Origin: Nocardioides sp. URHA0032
Lineage (GTDB): Bacteria; Actinomycetota; Actinomycetes; Propionibacteriales; Nocardioidaceae
Length of the DNA stretch: 64,000 nt
NCBI RefSeq assembly: GCF_000620645.1
Contig: NZ_JIAV01000001.1
Span: 62,001-126,000 of the forward strand
Direction of reading: 5' to 3'
The notes under the pieces are model-generated. The model was not told the origin of the DNA. It was given only the letters and a program-made list of their open reading frames with translations, and searched no databases. Positions 7,335-17,695 of the stretch are shown piece after piece; the first letter of the stretch is position 1, and each line of letters opens with the position of its first letter. The translations under genes and the position numbers were made by a program.

Positions 7335-9677
7335 ATGGATCCGGAGTTCGTGACCCTCGACCGCTGGTGGCGCGCCGCCAACTACCTCTCCGTCGGCCAG
7401 ATCTACCTGATGGCCAACCCACTGCTGCGCGAGCCGCTGGTCGCCGAGCACGTGAAGCCCCGGCTGCTGGGCCACTGGGGGACCACTCCCGGGCTCAACT
7501 TCGTGTACGCGCACCTGAACCGCGCGATCATGGCGCGCGACCAGCAGATGATCTTCATCACCGGCCCCGGCCACGGCGGACCGGGCGTGGTCGCGTCGTC
7601 GTACCTCGAGGGCACGTACTCCGAGATCTACCCGGAGGTCGGTCTCGACGAGCGCGGCCTGGGCCGGCTGTTCACGCAGTTCTCGTTCCCGGGCGGCATC
7701 CCCAGCCACGCGGCGCCCGAGACGCCCGGGTCCATCCACGAGGGCGGTGAGCTCGGCTACGCCCTCTCGCACGCGTACGGCGCCGCGTTCGACAACCCCG
7801 ACCTCGTGGTGGCCGCCGTGGTCGGCGACGGCGAGGCCGAGACCGGGCCGCTGGCGACCAGCTGGCACTCCACCAAGTTCGTCGACCCGCGCCGCGACGG
7901 CGCCGTGCTGCCGATCCTGCACCTCAACGGCTACAAGATCGCCAACCCGACGGTCCTCGCCCGGATCCCCGAGGAGGAGCTGGTCTCGCTGCTGCGCGGG
8001 TACGGCCACACGCCGTACGTCGTCTCCGGATCGGACCCGGCCCAGATGCACGCGGACTTCGCCGGCACCCTGGACCGCTGCCTCGACGAGATCGCGGACA
8101 TCCAGGGACAGGCCCGGTCCGCGTCGGCCGCCGTACCTCGACGGCCCTGGCCGATGATCGTGCTCCGCTCGCCCAAGGGCTGGACAGGCCCCAAGGAGGT
8201 GGACGGCAAGAAGGTGGAGGGCTACTGGCGCTCGCACCAGGTGCCGTTCGCGAACGCCCGCTCCGACGACGCGCACCGCGAGGTGCTCGAGGAGTGGATG
8301 CGCAGCTACGACCCGGAGTCGCTGTTCGACGAGGCCGGGGCACCCGCGCCCGACATCGCCGCCCTGCACCCCGAGGGCGACCTGCGGATGAGCGCGTCGC
8401 CGCACGCGAACGGCGGCCTGCTGCTGAAGCCGCTGCGGATGCCGGACTTCCGCGACTACGCCGTCGAGGTGGCCCGGCCCGGCACCGGCGCCGTGGAGTC
8501 GACCCGCGTGATGGGCACGTTCCTGCGCGACGTGATGGCGCGCAACATGGACAACTTCCGGATGTTCGCGCCGGACGAGAACTCCTCGAACCGGCTCCAG
8601 GACGTCATGGACGTCACCGACCGGACCTGGAACGCCGAGATCCTCGACTACGACGACCACCTGTCCCCGGACGGACGGATCATGGAGATCCTCTCCGAGC
8701 ACACCTGCCAGGGCTGGCTGGAGGGCTACCTGCTCACCGGACGGCACGGGCTGTTCTCGTGCTACGAGGCGTTCATCCACCTCGTCGACTCGATGTTCAA
8801 CCAGCACGCGAAGTGGCTCGAGAGCACCCGGCGGATCGAGTGGCGGCGGCCGGTGGCGTCCCTCAACTACCTGCTCACGTCCCACGTCTGGCGCCAGGAC
8901 CACAACGGCTTCTCCCACCAGGACCCCGGCTTCATCGACCACGTCGTGAACAAGAAGGCCAACGTCGTCCGCGTCTACCTCCCGCCGGACGCGAACACGC
9001 TGCTCTCGGTCACCGACCACTGCCTGCGCAGCAAGCAGTACGTGAACGTCGTGGTCGCGGGCAAGCAGCCGGCGCTGCAGTACCTCTCGATGGACGACGC
9101 GATCGTCCACTGCACCAAGGGCGTCGGCATCTGGGAGTGGGCGTCGAACGACAGCGACACCGGTCCGGACGTCGTGATGGCGTGCGCCGGCGACGTGCCC
9201 ACCATGGAGACGCTGGCCGCGGTGTCGCTGCTCCGGGAGCACGTGCCGGACCTGCGGGTCCGGGTCGTGAACGTCGTCGACCTGATGCGGCTGCAGCCCG
9301 CCAGCGAGCACCCGCACGGGCTGTCCGACGCGGACTTCGACGCGCTGTTCACGGCGGACCGCCCGGTGATCTTCGCCTACCACGGCTACCCGTGGCTGAT
9401 CCACCGGCTGACCTACCGCCGCACCAACCACGAGAACATCCACGTGCGCGGCTACGTCGAGGAGGGGACCACCACCACGCCGTTCGACATGGCCGTGATG
9501 AACGGGATCGACCGCTTCGACCTGGCCATCGACGTGATCGACCGGGTGCCGCGGCTGGCCGCGACGTCGGGTGCGGCGCGCGAGATGCTCAAGGACTCGC
9601 TGATCCGGCACCGGCAGTACGTCCGCACCTACGGCGAGGACCTGGCCGAGGTCCGGGACTGGGAGTGGACCTCCTGA
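7335..9677 (+). CDS. xfp: Xylulose-5-phosphate/fructose-6-phosphate phosphoketolase
   Basis: 780 residues from ATG 7335, the normal length. This thiamine-diphosphate enzyme splits xylulose-5-P or fructose-6-P with phosphate into acetyl phosphate plus glyceraldehyde-3-P or erythrose-4-P. The N-terminal domain has GPGHGGPG and the thiamine site [20 protein letters not shown]. The central region contains the acidic NSSNRL and SCYEAF motifs, and the C-terminus ends EVRDWEW. The acetate kinase gene begins 1 nt after the stop, so acetyl phosphate can be turned into ATP and acetate. In-frame open sequence before 7335 crosses the divergent DUF5709 gene and is not coding. Confidence 0.97.
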   Translation: MDPEFVTLDRWWRAANYLSVGQIYLMANPLLREPLVAEHVKPRLLGHWGTTPGLNFVYAHLNRAIMARDQQMIFITGPGHGGPGVVASSYLEGTYSEIYPEVGLDERGLGRLFTQFSFPGGIPSHAAPETPGSIHEGGELGYALSHAYGAAFDNPDLVVAAVVGDGEAETGPLATSWHSTKFVDPRRDGAVLPILHLNGYKIANPTVLARIPEEELVSLLRGYGHTPYVVSGSDPAQMHADFAGTLDRCLDEIADIQGQARSASAAVPRRPWPMIVLRSPKGWTGPKEVDGKKVEGYWRSHQVPFANARSDDAHREVLEEWMRSYDPESLFDEAGAPAPDIAALHPEGDLRMSASPHANGGLLLKPLRMPDFRDYAVEVARPGTGAVESTRVMGTFLRDVMARNMDNFRMFAPDENSSNRLQDVMDVTDRTWNAEILDYDDHLSPDGRIMEILSEHTCQGWLEGYLLTGRHGLFSCYEAFIHLVDSMFNQHAKWLESTRRIEWRRPVASLNYLLTSHVWRQDHNGFSHQDPGFIDHVVNKKANVVRVYLPPDANTLLSVTDHCLRSKQYVNVVVAGKQPALQYLSMDDAIVHCTKGVGIWEWASNDSDTGPDVVMACAGDVPTMETLAAVSLLREHVPDLRVRVVNVVDLMRLQPASEHPHGLSDADFDALFTADRPVIFAYHGYPWLIHRLTYRRTNHENIHVRGYVEEGTTTTPFDMAVMNGIDRFDLAIDVIDRVPRLAATSGAAREMLKDSLIRHRQYVRTYGEDLAEVRDWEWTS

Positions 9678-9678
9678 C

Positions 9679-10695
9679 GTGCGCGTCCTGGTCGTGAACC
9701 CCGGGTCGAGCAGCCTGAAGACCTCGCTCCTCGACGACGGGCAGCTGGTCGAGCACGCGGAGGGTCCGTACGACGCGATCGGCGTCCGGTTCGTGCACGG
9801 CGGCCCGGACCACACCGCGCCGGTGCTCGTCGACGAGGGCGTGCTGGACGCGCTCGAGGAGGTCTCGGACCTGGCGCCGCTGCACAACCCGCCGGCGCTG
9901 CGGGCGGCTCGCGACCTGCTCGCCCAGCACGCCGGCGTGCCGGTCGTCGCCTGCTTCGACACGACCTTCCACGCGACGATCCCGGCCGCGGCCTCGACGT
10001 ACGCCCTGCCCCGGGAGTGGAACGAGCGCTGGCGGCTGCGCCGGTACGGCTTCCACGGCCTCTCCCACGCGTGGGCGTCGCGGCGCGCCGCGGAGCTCGT
10101 CGGGCGGCGGCCCGAGGACCTGCGGATGGTGACCTGCCACCTCGGGGGCGGCGCGTCGCTCTGCGCGGTGCGCGCGGGGCGGTCGGTCGACACGACGATG
10201 GGGTTCACGCCGCTCGAGGGCCTCGTGATGCAGACCCGGAGCGGCTCGGTGGACCCCGGGCTGATGCTGCACCTGATGCGACGCGAGGGCGTCTCGGCCG
10301 ACGAGCTCTACGACGTGCTCGACCGGGAGTCCGGGCTCAAGGGCCTGTCGGGCACCTCCGGCGACTTCCAGGAGGTACGTCGGGCCCGCGAGGCGGGTGA
10401 CCCCGCGGCGGAGCTGGCGTTCGAGGTGTACGTGCACCGGCTGGTCCGCGAGGCGGGCGGGATGGCCGCGGCCGCCGGCGGGCTGGACGTGCTGGTGTTC
10501 ACCGGCGGGATCGGCGAGCACGCACCCGAGCTGCGGTCGGCGGTCGCGGGCGGGCTCGCCCACCTCGGCGTCCGCATCGACGAGGAGCGCAACCGCGCGG
10601 CCGAGGGCGACGCGCTGCTGGGTGAGGGCGTCGCCGTGGTCGAGGCCCGAGAGGATCTGGAGATCGAGCGGCAGGTGCGGTCCTTCCTGGCCTAG
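9679..10695 (+). CDS. ackA: Acetate kinase, short form
   Basis: 338 residues from GTG 9679, about 60 shorter than the usual 400. ASKHA-fold motifs are present: VNPGSSSLKTSLLDDG at the N-terminus, VACFDTTFHATIP near 95, YGFHGLSH near 120, HLGGGASLCAV near 155, and GGIGEHAPELR near 275. The missing length is mainly in the N-terminal domain, between the first strands and FVHGG. It makes ATP and acetate from acetyl phosphate delivered by Xfp. Start and stop are intact, so this is a compact variant, not a broken gene. Confidence 0.92.
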   Translation: MRVLVVNPGSSSLKTSLLDDGQLVEHAEGPYDAIGVRFVHGGPDHTAPVLVDEGVLDALEEVSDLAPLHNPPALRAARDLLAQHAGVPVVACFDTTFHATIPAAASTYALPREWNERWRLRRYGFHGLSHAWASRRAAELVGRRPEDLRMVTCHLGGGASLCAVRAGRSVDTTMGFTPLEGLVMQTRSGSVDPGLMLHLMRREGVSADELYDVLDRESGLKGLSGTSGDFQEVRRAREAGDPAAELAFEVYVHRLVREAGGMAAAAGGLDVLVFTGGIGEHAPELRSAVAGGLAHLGVRIDEERNRAAEGDALLGEGVAVVEAREDLEIERQVRSFLA

Positions 10696-10698
10696 CCT
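10693..10698 (+). promoter_or_regulatory. -10 element TAGCCT before the substrate-binding lipoprotein gene
   Basis: TAGCCT overlaps the ackA stop codon and ends 7 nt before GTG 10706, so the lipoprotein may have its own leaderless transcript. Confidence 0.45.
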
Positions 10699-10705
10699 GC
10701 TCCTC

Positions 10706-11767
10706 GTGCTCCCACGCCTGGCCGTCGCCGCCGCGCTCGTGCTCGGACTGGCCGGCTGCAGCGGCGACGGGCCTGCCGAGCCCGCTCCCACGCCCACCTC
10801 GGCGACGCCGGCCACCGCCGAGCCGAGCGGCACGATCGCGCTCCTGATGCCGGGCCCGCCCGCGATGCGCAGCGAGGCGTTCGACAGGCGCAGCTTCTCC
10901 GAGGCAGTGGCGGAGCGGTGCCCCGACTGCCGGGTCGTCTCCTACGACGCCCGGGGCGACGCGGCCCGGCAGTCCGAGCAGCTGGCCGGCGCGACCGACG
11001 CGGGCGCGCGGGTGCTCGTGATCGACGCGGTCGAGCCGCTCACCGTGGTCAACCAGCTCAGCGCGGCACAGGAGCTCGGCGTGAAGGTCGTCGGCTACGA
11101 CACCCTGCTCGAGGACCTCGACTACTACGTCGCCTACGACCGCGAGCAGGCCGGCGAGCAGCAGGCGCACGCACTGCTGAAGGCGGCGGGCGGCTCGGGC
11201 GACCTGGTGATGCTCAACGGCTCGCCGGCCGACGCCGGTGCGGTCCAGGTCAAGGGCGCGGCGCACCAGGTCCTCGACGCGAGCCGAGCGACGGTGGTGG
11301 GCGAGTACGACGCCCTGCCGGACCGGCCGAAGGCCACGCACACCTGGCTCTCGACGATCCTGACCTTCTTCCCGCCCAGCACGCTCGCGGGCCTGTACGC
11401 CGCCGACGACGCGCTCGCCGGTACCGCGATCCACGCGCTCGGCGGGGCCGACCTGCCGGTGACCGGTGCGGGCGCGACGCTCGCGGGCGTGCGGCGGCTG
11501 GTGAGCGGGCGCCAGCTGATGACGGTGTACCGCCCGGTCGACCCCGCGGCCACCACCACCGCGAGGATCGCGGTGGCGGCGCTGACGGGCGGCGACCCGG
11601 GCCAGCCCACGAGGACGCTCGACGGCGTGCCGACGTACCTCCTGGACCCCGTACCCGTGACGCTCGAGAACCTCGCCGACACCGTGGTCGCGGACGGCTA
11701 CTGGACCGTCGAGGAGATCTGCACCAGGCGGCTGCGGGCCGCGTGCGACGACGCGGGACTGCGCTAG
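10706..11767 (+). CDS. Sugar ABC transporter substrate-binding lipoprotein (XylF/periplasmic-binding type I-like)
   Basis: 353 residues from GTG 10706. The lipoprotein signal [18 protein letters not shown] places the lipidated Cys at residue 18. A Pro/Thr linker precedes a type I periplasmic-binding fold: [51 protein letters not shown] and [10 protein letters not shown] resemble XylF and related sugar-binding proteins. No permease or ATPase gene is adjacent, so it is an orphan, or it may serve as a sensor or share another transporter. It lies after xfp-ackA, which suggests a pentose or hexose link. The last 4 bp overlap the convergent fbiC end. Confidence 0.85.
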   Translation: MLPRLAVAAALVLGLAGCSGDGPAEPAPTPTSATPATAEPSGTIALLMPGPPAMRSEAFDRRSFSEAVAERCPDCRVVSYDARGDAARQSEQLAGATDAGARVLVIDAVEPLTVVNQLSAAQELGVKVVGYDTLLEDLDYYVAYDREQAGEQQAHALLKAAGGSGDLVMLNGSPADAGAVQVKGAAHQVLDASRATVVGEYDALPDRPKATHTWLSTILTFFPPSTLAGLYAADDALAGTAIHALGGADLPVTGAGATLAGVRRLVSGRQLMTVYRPVDPAATTTARIAVAALTGGDPGQPTRTLDGVPTYLLDPVPVTLENLADTVVADGYWTVEEICTRRLRAACDDAGLR

Positions 11768-14301
11768 CGGCGAGCGTAGGTCGTGGTGCGCTCGACCACC
11801 GGCCGGCCGATGCCGGCCCCGATGTCGACGAGCTCCTCGACGGTCTTGGCGGACCCGTGCTCGGAGCCGGCCATCCGCGAGATGGTCTCCTCCATCAGGG
11901 TGCCGCCGACGTCGTTGGCCCCGGCCCGCAGCATCGCGCGGGTGCCGTCGACGCCGAGCTTCACCCAGGACGTCTGGATGTTCGGGATCCGGCCGTGCAG
12001 CAGGATGCGGGCCATCGCGTGCACCGCGAGGTTGTCGCGGAGCGTCGGCCCGGGGCGGGCGACGCCGGCGAGGTAGATCGGCGCGCTGGTGTGCACGAAC
12101 GGCAGCGGCACGAACTCCGTGAAGCCGTGGGTCTCGTCCTGGATCCGGCTCAGGACCCGGAGGTGGTTGACCCAGTGGCGCGGGTTGTCGACGTGGCCGT
12201 ACATCATCGTGGAGGTCGTCGGGATGCCGACCCGGTGAGCGGTGGAGACGACCTCGATCCAGGTCCGGGTGGGGAGCTTGCCCTTGGTGAGCACCCAGCG
12301 GACCTCGTCGTCGAGGATCTCCGCGGCGGTGCCGGGCAGCGAGCCGAGTCCGGCTTCGCGCGCCTTGATCAGGAAGTCCTCGATCGAGAGGCCGGTGCGC
12401 GCCGTACCGTTCACGACCTCCATCGGGCTGAACGCGTGCACGTGCATGCCCGGGACCCGCTGCTTCACCGCGGTGACCAGGTCGAAGTACGCCGAGGCCG
12501 GCAGCTCCGGGTCGATCCCGCCCTGCATGCACACCTCGGTCGCGCCGAGGTCCCAGGCCTCCTGGGCGCGGTCCGCGACCTCGTCCATCGAGAGCGAGTA
12601 GGCGTCCGCGTCGCTGCGCCGCTGCGCGAACGCGCAGAACCGGCAGCCGACGTAGCAGACGTTGGTGAAGTTGATGTTCCGGTTGACGACGTAGGTCACC
12701 TCGTCGCCGACGGTCTCGCGGCGGAGGTCGTCGGCGAGTCGGCAGACCTGCTCCAGCAGCGCACCTTCCGCGGTCATCAGCGTCAGCGCGTGCTCGTCGG
12801 AGAGGTTGCCCGGGTCACGCTCCGCCGCCCGGAGGGCGTCCATCCCGACGGTCTCGGTGCGTCCACCGACTCCACTCTCGATGGTCGAGTAGCGAGCGTC
12901 AGCGAGCGTATCGAGACCCTCGGCCGCCTCCTTGACCGAGTCCCAGTCGCCGTACACGTTCGCGAAGTCAGAGCGGCGGTCCTCGGTGCGGCCCTCGGTG
13001 TCGACGGCCGCGAACAGGTCGGTGCGCCCGATGCTCGCGAACCCGCCGTCCGGCTCCTGCCAGGGCAGCCCGCTCGGACGTACGCCGGGCTTCGCCAGCC
13101 CCTCGTCGGTGGCGAGCGCGGCGACGTGGGCGGAGATGCGCGGGTCCAGCCAGGGCTCGCCGGCGCGGACGTACTCGGGGTGGACCGTGAGCCGCGCCTG
13201 GAGGTCGAAGCCGCACTGCGCGGTGATGTCCCGGAGGCGGTCCAGCGACGGCCACGGGCGCTCGGGGTTCACGTGGTCGGGGGTGAGCGGCGAGACGCCG
13301 CCCCAGTCGTCCACCCCGGCCTCCAGCAGGGCCCGGCACTCGGCGAGGTCGACGAGGTTCGGGGGCGCCTGCACGCGTGCCTTCGGTCCGAGGACGAGCC
13401 GGGTGACCGCGATCGCTGCGCGGTACTCGTCCAGGCCCAGGTCGTCGGCGTGCCGCATCGCGGTGTCGGGCTTGGCCCGGAAGTTCTGGACGATGACCTC
13501 CTGCACCGCGCCGTACGCCTTCATGGTCGCGCGGAGCGCGAAGATCGTCTCCGCGCGCTCGGTGAGGGTCTCGCCGATGCCGACCAGCAGGCCGGTGGTG
13601 AACGGGATGGACAGCCGGCCGGCGTCCTCCAGGACCCGGAGCCGGACGCCAGGGTCCTTGTCGGGTGAGCCGTGGTGCGCCTCGCCCTTGGTCTCGAACA
13701 GCCGCCGCGAGGTGGTCTCCAGCATCATGCCCATCGAGGGGGTGACCGGCTTGAGCCGGTTCATCTCCTCCCACGACATGACACCGGGGTTGAGGTGCGG
13801 CAGCAGCCCGGTCTCCTCGAGCACCCGCACCGCCATCGCGCGGACGTAGGCCAGCGTCGAGTCGTAGCCCTGCTCGTCGAGCCATGCCTGTGCCTCGGGC
13901 CAGCGATCCTCGGGCCGGTCGCCGAGGGTGAACAGCGCCTCCAGGCAGCCGAGCTCCGCTCCCTCGGCCGCGATCGCGAGGATCTCGTCGGGGGAGAGGT
14001 ACGGCGCCCGCCCGTCGCGGACCGCCTGGCCGGGTGTCTCGACGAACGTGCAGTAGTGGCACCGGTCGCGGCACAGCTTCGTGACCGGGATGAAGACCTT
14101 CGGCGAGTACGTCACGACGCCCGGCCGGCCGGCGGCGTCCAGTCCGGCGTCGCGCACCCGGGCCGCGACCACGGTGAGCCGGTCCAGGTCGTTCCCGGAC
14201 GCCGCGAGCAGGGCGGCCGCCTCGACGACGTCGAGGGCGGCGCCCCGCTCGGCCCGGGCCAGCGCCCGGCGTACCTGCTGAGGGGTGGGCTGGTCGCTCA
14301 C
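11764..14301 (-). CDS. fbiC: FO synthase (fused CofG/CofH radical SAM enzyme)
   Basis: 845 residues from GTG 14301. It makes 7,8-didemethyl-8-hydroxy-5-deazariboflavin (FO), the chromophore of F420, from tyrosine and 5-amino-6-ribitylaminouracil. The N-terminal CofG half has the radical SAM triad C77-x3-C81-x2-C84 (CRDRCHYC). The C-terminal CofH half has CYVGCRFC near residue 550. The half-joining linker (462-473) is encoded by a copy of a dispersed intergenic repeat. A TAGCCT hexamer 6 nt before the GTG predicts a leaderless mRNA; it lies within the final codons of the MMPL gene. F420 users are encoded at 2651, 4886 and 23506. Confidence 0.97.
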   Translation of the reverse strand: MSDQPTPQQVRRALARAERGAALDVVEAAALLAASGNDLDRLTVVAARVRDAGLDAAGRPGVVTYSPKVFIPVTKLCRDRCHYCTFVETPGQAVRDGRAPYLSPDEILAIAAEGAELGCLEALFTLGDRPEDRWPEAQAWLDEQGYDSTLAYVRAMAVRVLEETGLLPHLNPGVMSWEEMNRLKPVTPSMGMMLETTSRRLFETKGEAHHGSPDKDPGVRLRVLEDAGRLSIPFTTGLLVGIGETLTERAETIFALRATMKAYGAVQEVIVQNFRAKPDTAMRHADDLGLDEYRAAIAVTRLVLGPKARVQAPPNLVDLAECRALLEAGVDDWGGVSPLTPDHVNPERPWPSLDRLRDITAQCGFDLQARLTVHPEYVRAGEPWLDPRISAHVAALATDEGLAKPGVRPSGLPWQEPDGGFASIGRTDLFAAVDTEGRTEDRRSDFANVYGDWDSVKEAAEGLDTLADARYSTIESGVGGRTETVGMDALRAAERDPGNLSDEHALTLMTAEGALLEQVCRLADDLRRETVGDEVTYVVNRNINFTNVCYVGCRFCAFAQRRSDADAYSLSMDEVADRAQEAWDLGATEVCMQGGIDPELPASAYFDLVTAVKQRVPGMHVHAFSPMEVVNGTARTGLSIEDFLIKAREAGLGSLPGTAAEILDDEVRWVLTKGKLPTRTWIEVVSTAHRVGIPTTSTMMYGHVDNPRHWVNHLRVLSRIQDETHGFTEFVPLPFVHTSAPIYLAGVARPGPTLRDNLAVHAMARILLHGRIPNIQTSWVKLGVDGTRAMLRAGANDVGGTLMEETISRMAGSEHGSAKTVEELVDIGAGIGRPVVERTTTYARR
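12883..12918 (-). repeat. Dispersed repeat copy inside fbiC, in frame
   Basis: A 36-bp copy with ends GGTCGAGTAGC and GTATCGAGACC and an internal inverted repeat GCGAGCG-TCA-GCGAGCG. It encodes residues 462-473 ([12 protein letters not shown]) of FbiC at the CofG/CofH junction without breaking the frame. The same ends occur in intergenic copies near 35.9 and 48.4 kb. Confidence 0.7.
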
Positions 14302-14303
14302 CC

Positions 14304-16436
14304 CTAGAGGCTAACCGGGACCGGCTCCTCCTCGTCGGTGGGCTCCGACGGCTGGACCGGTGGCTTGCGGTCGAGCGCGCTCGGCCACCAGATCTTGCCG
14401 CCCAGGTCGAGGTTGATCGCCGTGACCAGCACCGACCGGACGATGATCGTGTCCAGGATGACCCCGAAGGCGACGGCCGTGCCGAGCTCCGACAGGAACA
14501 CCAGCGGCAGCGACCCGAGCACGGCGAACGTCGCCGCGAGGACCAGGCCGGCCGAGGTGATCACGCCGCCGGTGGCGCGGAGTCCGACCAGGCTGCCCTG
14601 CCGGGTGCCGTGGGTCTGGGTCTCCTCGCGGACCCGGGTCATCAGGAAGATGTTGTAGTCGATGCCGAGCGCCACGAGGAACGTGAACACGAAGAGCGGG
14701 AACGACGCATCCGTGTGCAGGAACCCGTTGCCCTCCGTGAACAGGTGCGAGTACACGCCCCGGAAGATCAGCGTCGAGATGCCCAGCGCGGCCCCGAAGG
14801 ACAGGATCACGGTGAGGATCAGGATCACCGGGGACGCGACAGCCCGCAGCAGGAGCATCAGGATCAGCATCACGACGATGAGGACGACGGGGATGATCAC
14901 CCAGTTGTCCCGGTGCGAGGCGTCCTGGATGTCCAGGTACAACGCGGACGTGCCACCCACCTCGGCGTCGGCGCCGGGCACCGCGTGCACGGCGTCGCGG
15001 ACCTCCTTGACGATGTCGAAGGCCGCCTGGTCCGCGACGTCGCCCGCGACCGGGACGGTGATCAGCGCCGTGCCGTCCTGCGGCGGGATGTCGGTGCTGG
15101 GCTCGGCGGCCCCGTCGACCGTCCGGACCGCGTCGGCGACGGCCTGGGTCTGGTCGGCGTTCGCGACGATCATGATCGGGCTCGAGGTGTCGACCATGCC
15201 GTGCTGCTCGAGCAGCCGCTGGCCCTTCACGGACTCGAACGTCTTGGTGTACTGGTCGGTCGAGCTCAGCCCGCCGGTGTCGAGCTTGAAGATGCCGAGG
15301 CACGCGACCATCAGGATCACGGCGGTGGTCACCCACACCGTGCGCGGCCGCGGCGCGATGGAGCGGCCGACCCTGGACCAGAGGCCCGAGGCGGTCGGCT
15401 CGGCGGAGCCGAACGCCGGGCGCTTGGGCCAGAAGATCCAGCGGCCGAAGATCACGAGCCACGCCGGCAGCACGGTGATCATGACCAGCAGCGTGACGCC
15501 CACGCCGATGGCGAGGACCGGGCCGAGACCCGCCGTGGAGTTCATCTCGGCGAGCGTGAGGCAGAGCATGCCGACGGCGACCGTGGACGCGCTCGCGATG
15601 ATGGCCGGCGCGGCACGGTGGAGTGCGAACGCCATCGCCTCGTGCCGGTCCTCGTGACGACGGAGCTCTTCTCGATATCGCGCCACCAGGAGCAGTGCGT
15701 AGTCGGTGCCCGCGCCCACCACCAGCACGGTCAGGATGCCCTGGCTCTGGCCGTTGACCGTCAGGTCGGCGTACTTGGCGAGCAGGTAGACCAGGCCCTG
15801 GGAGATCTCCAGGGCGCAGACCGCCGAGAGGATCGGGACGACCCAGAGGATGGGGCTGCGGTAGGTGAACAGCAGGATCAGGATCACGACCCCGAGGGTC
15901 GCGAAGAGCAGCGTGCCGTCGATGCCGGCGAACGCCTCCGCGGAGTCGGCCGCCTGGCCGCCCTGGCCGGCGATGTTGACATCCACGCCGTCGATCGCGG
16001 CGATGTCACGCAGCTCGTCCGCGGTGTCCGGCAGGTCGTTCCAGCCGTTCTTGCCGAAGTTGTAGGTGACGATGGTCTGGGCGACCTCACCGTCCTCGGA
16101 CACGACCGGCCCCTTGGCCTCGCCGACCACGCCGTCCATCCCGGAGATGTCGGGCAGCTGTCCCTTGATCGCCGCCAGGTCGTCCGGCGTCAGCCCGCCG
16201 TCGCGGTGGTAGACGACGATCGTGGGGATGTCGTTCTGGTCCTGGAACGGCGCCAGCCGGTCCAGCGCCTTCGTCGACTCCGCGCTCGACGGGAGCCACG
16301 ACGAGGCCTCGTTGTTCTGGACGTCGGTGAGCTTGGCGCCGAGGGCGGCCATCGGGAAGAAGACGAGGAGCGCGATCACGGCGACGACCCACTTGGTCAC
16401 GCGGCTGGTCAGGCTTCCGGCGATCTGACGGTGCAT
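14304..16436 (-). CDS. MMPL-family (RND-type) membrane transporter
   Basis: 710 residues from ATG 16436; upstream open sequence to 16517 lacks protein-like character. The topology is two repeated halves, each with one helix, a large extracytoplasmic domain (about 40-180 and 395-510) and a bundle of five helices. Family markers include [18 protein letters not shown] near 265 and [15 protein letters not shown] near 610, the paired helix-4 motifs of MMPL exporters. These proteins export lipids or drugs in actinobacteria using the proton gradient. The substrate is unknown. The stop overlaps the fbiC promoter, so the order MMPL then fbiC could allow read-through. Confidence 0.92.
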   Translation of the reverse strand: MHRQIAGSLTSRVTKWVVAVIALLVFFPMAALGAKLTDVQNNEASSWLPSSAESTKALDRLAPFQDQNDIPTIVVYHRDGGLTPDDLAAIKGQLPDISGMDGVVGEAKGPVVSEDGEVAQTIVTYNFGKNGWNDLPDTADELRDIAAIDGVDVNIAGQGGQAADSAEAFAGIDGTLLFATLGVVILILLFTYRSPILWVVPILSAVCALEISQGLVYLLAKYADLTVNGQSQGILTVLVVGAGTDYALLLVARYREELRRHEDRHEAMAFALHRAAPAIIASASTVAVGMLCLTLAEMNSTAGLGPVLAIGVGVTLLVMITVLPAWLVIFGRWIFWPKRPAFGSAEPTASGLWSRVGRSIAPRPRTVWVTTAVILMVACLGIFKLDTGGLSSTDQYTKTFESVKGQRLLEQHGMVDTSSPIMIVANADQTQAVADAVRTVDGAAEPSTDIPPQDGTALITVPVAGDVADQAAFDIVKEVRDAVHAVPGADAEVGGTSALYLDIQDASHRDNWVIIPVVLIVVMLILMLLLRAVASPVILILTVILSFGAALGISTLIFRGVYSHLFTEGNGFLHTDASFPLFVFTFLVALGIDYNIFLMTRVREETQTHGTRQGSLVGLRATGGVITSAGLVLAATFAVLGSLPLVFLSELGTAVAFGVILDTIIVRSVLVTAINLDLGGKIWWPSALDRKPPVQPSEPTDEEEPVPVSL

Positions 16437-16622
16437 GGGGGCAACTCTTTCAGGGAGCGGGGACAGTCGGCATCGGGGTTTTCCCCTAGTTCGACCTCCG
16501 CAGCGTGGCGGACTCATCGGACACCCTTAAGTCGAACGGCGCCAGCCGTTCTCGACATGGTCCGTGCGGGTGATCTCGGGGACGAGGTTGCCGCCGAGCT
16601 GCCGTCGGGGGACGCTGGCACG

Positions 16623-17186
16623 ATGGCCGACCTGCTCGTGGACTTCATCACCTCCCTCGACGGGTACGCCGCGGCCGACGGTTGGCCCGGCTTCTGGGGA
16701 CTCGAGGGGCCCGAGTACCTCGGCTGGCTCGAGGAGTCGGCGGAGCGGGACTGGACGGTGCTGATGGGCGCCACGACGTACCGGCTGATGTCGGGGTTCG
16801 CCGACGCCGGCGCCGGGATGGCGGCGCTCGAGGCGGTCCCGAAGGTCGTCTTCTCCTCGACGCTCGCGGAGCCGCTCTCGTGGGCGAACAGCCGGCTCGT
16901 CACCGGTGACCCGGTCGCGGCCGTACGGGCGCTCAAGGACGCGGACCTGCGGGGGCTGCGGACGGTCGGCAGCGTGACGCTGTGCCGCTCGCTCCTCGCC
17001 GCCGGCCTGGTCGACCGCTTCCGGGTGGTCGTCTTCCCGGTCATCACCGGCGCCACCGGCGCCGAGCGGATCTACGACGCGTACCCGGACGTCGCCCTCG
17101 AGATGGTCGACCACCGCACCTTCGACGGCCGGATCCAGCTGCTCGAGTACGTCCCGACGGTGCTCGAGGATCCGCCCGCGGGCTGA
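16623..17186 (+). CDS. RibD C-terminal/dihydrofolate reductase-like protein
   Basis: 187 residues from ATG 16623, chosen because GGGGGA lies about 10 nt upstream; ATG 16558 would add 21 residues of poor character. The DHFR/RibD_C fold is shown by LLVDFITSLDGYAAADGW at the start, DWTVLMGATTYRLM near 45, KVVFSSTLAEPLSW near 75, LRTVGSVTLCRSLLAAGLVD near 115, and FPVITGATGAERIY near 140. Such proteins are NADPH-type reductases of unknown substrate. An imperfect inverted repeat (GTCGAACGGC / GCCGTTCtcGAC, about 16530-16555) lies upstream, between this gene and the divergent MMPL gene. Confidence 0.85.
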   Translation: MADLLVDFITSLDGYAAADGWPGFWGLEGPEYLGWLEESAERDWTVLMGATTYRLMSGFADAGAGMAALEAVPKVVFSSTLAEPLSWANSRLVTGDPVAAVRALKDADLRGLRTVGSVTLCRSLLAAGLVDRFRVVVFPVITGATGAERIYDAYPDVALEMVDHRTFDGRIQLLEYVPTVLEDPPAG

Positions 17187-17256
17187 TGGGGCCTTCGGGC
17201 TTGCGCGTCCTTCGATCGGCTGCGGGTCCGCGCCTGGTCGCGTGCAGCTGTGCGTC

Positions 17257-17590
17257 GGCTGCGGGTCCGCCCGGGATTACGACCGAAAGGCGGCGAGGCG
17301 GGTACCGCGGGCGGGTGGCTGCGGTTGCTTGCCGGCTTGCGGGTCCGCTGCTGGGCGCGTGGGCTGCGGGTCCGCCTCGGGCTGCGACCGACGGGCAGCG
17401 AAGCGGGGACGGCGGGCGGGTGGTTGCGATGGCTTCCCGGCTTCAGCGTCCGCGGCTGGTGGCGTGGAGCTGAGCGGTGGGCTGCGGGCCAGCTCGGAGT
17501 TGCGGCCGAAAGGCAGCGAAGGGAAACCGCGGGCGGATGGTTGCGGCTGCTTCCCGGCTTGCCGGTGGTCGAGGAGGGCGCCTTCGAGAG
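17257..17590. repeat. Three imperfect tandem repeats of about 105-117 bp
   Basis: Each unit runs GGGTCCGCC..., a GACCGAAAGGCAGCGAA-like block, CGGGCGGGTGG, TTGCGGNTGCTTCCCGGCTT. The block GTGG(C/T)TGCG occurs near 17315, 17420 and 17537, giving periods of 105 and 117 bp. Both are multiples of three, so both strands stay open in register. Confidence 0.7.
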
Positions 17591-17627
17591 AACTACTCGC
17601 CGCAGCTCAAAAAATAGTTTGAAAATT

Positions 17628-17659
17628 CTCAGAACCCCTGTGGAACAAGGGGTTCTGAG
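17628..17659. promoter_or_regulatory. Perfect 12-bp hairpin in the leader of the DUF222-HNH gene
   Basis: CTCAGAACCCCT (17628-17639) and AGGGGTTCTGAG (17648-17659) pair perfectly around GTGGAACA. On the minus strand the hairpin is followed by AATTTTCAAACTATTTTTT, so it can act as an intrinsic terminator for leftward transcription. On the plus strand it lies in the 5' leader of the HNH gene and could be an attenuator or a protein-binding site. Confidence 0.6.
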
Positions 17660-17695
17660 CCTCTCAGTGTCGGTGGCCAGTGCTTGAGTGGAGTC

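Larger units (their letters stand above)
17187..17695. other. Intergenic region with tandem repeats and AT-rich hairpin leader
   Basis: This 509-bp gap holds three imperfect tandem repeats (about 17257-17590), then an AT-rich patch (TCAAAAAATAGTTTGAAAAT, 17607-17626) unlike the rest of the window, then a perfect 12-bp hairpin (17628-17659) ending 36 nt before the DUF222-HNH start. The frames open through the repeats on both strands encode a repeating Pro/Arg/Ser- or Gly/Trp-rich peptide and have no recognisable domain. I do not call them genes. Confidence 0.65.
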
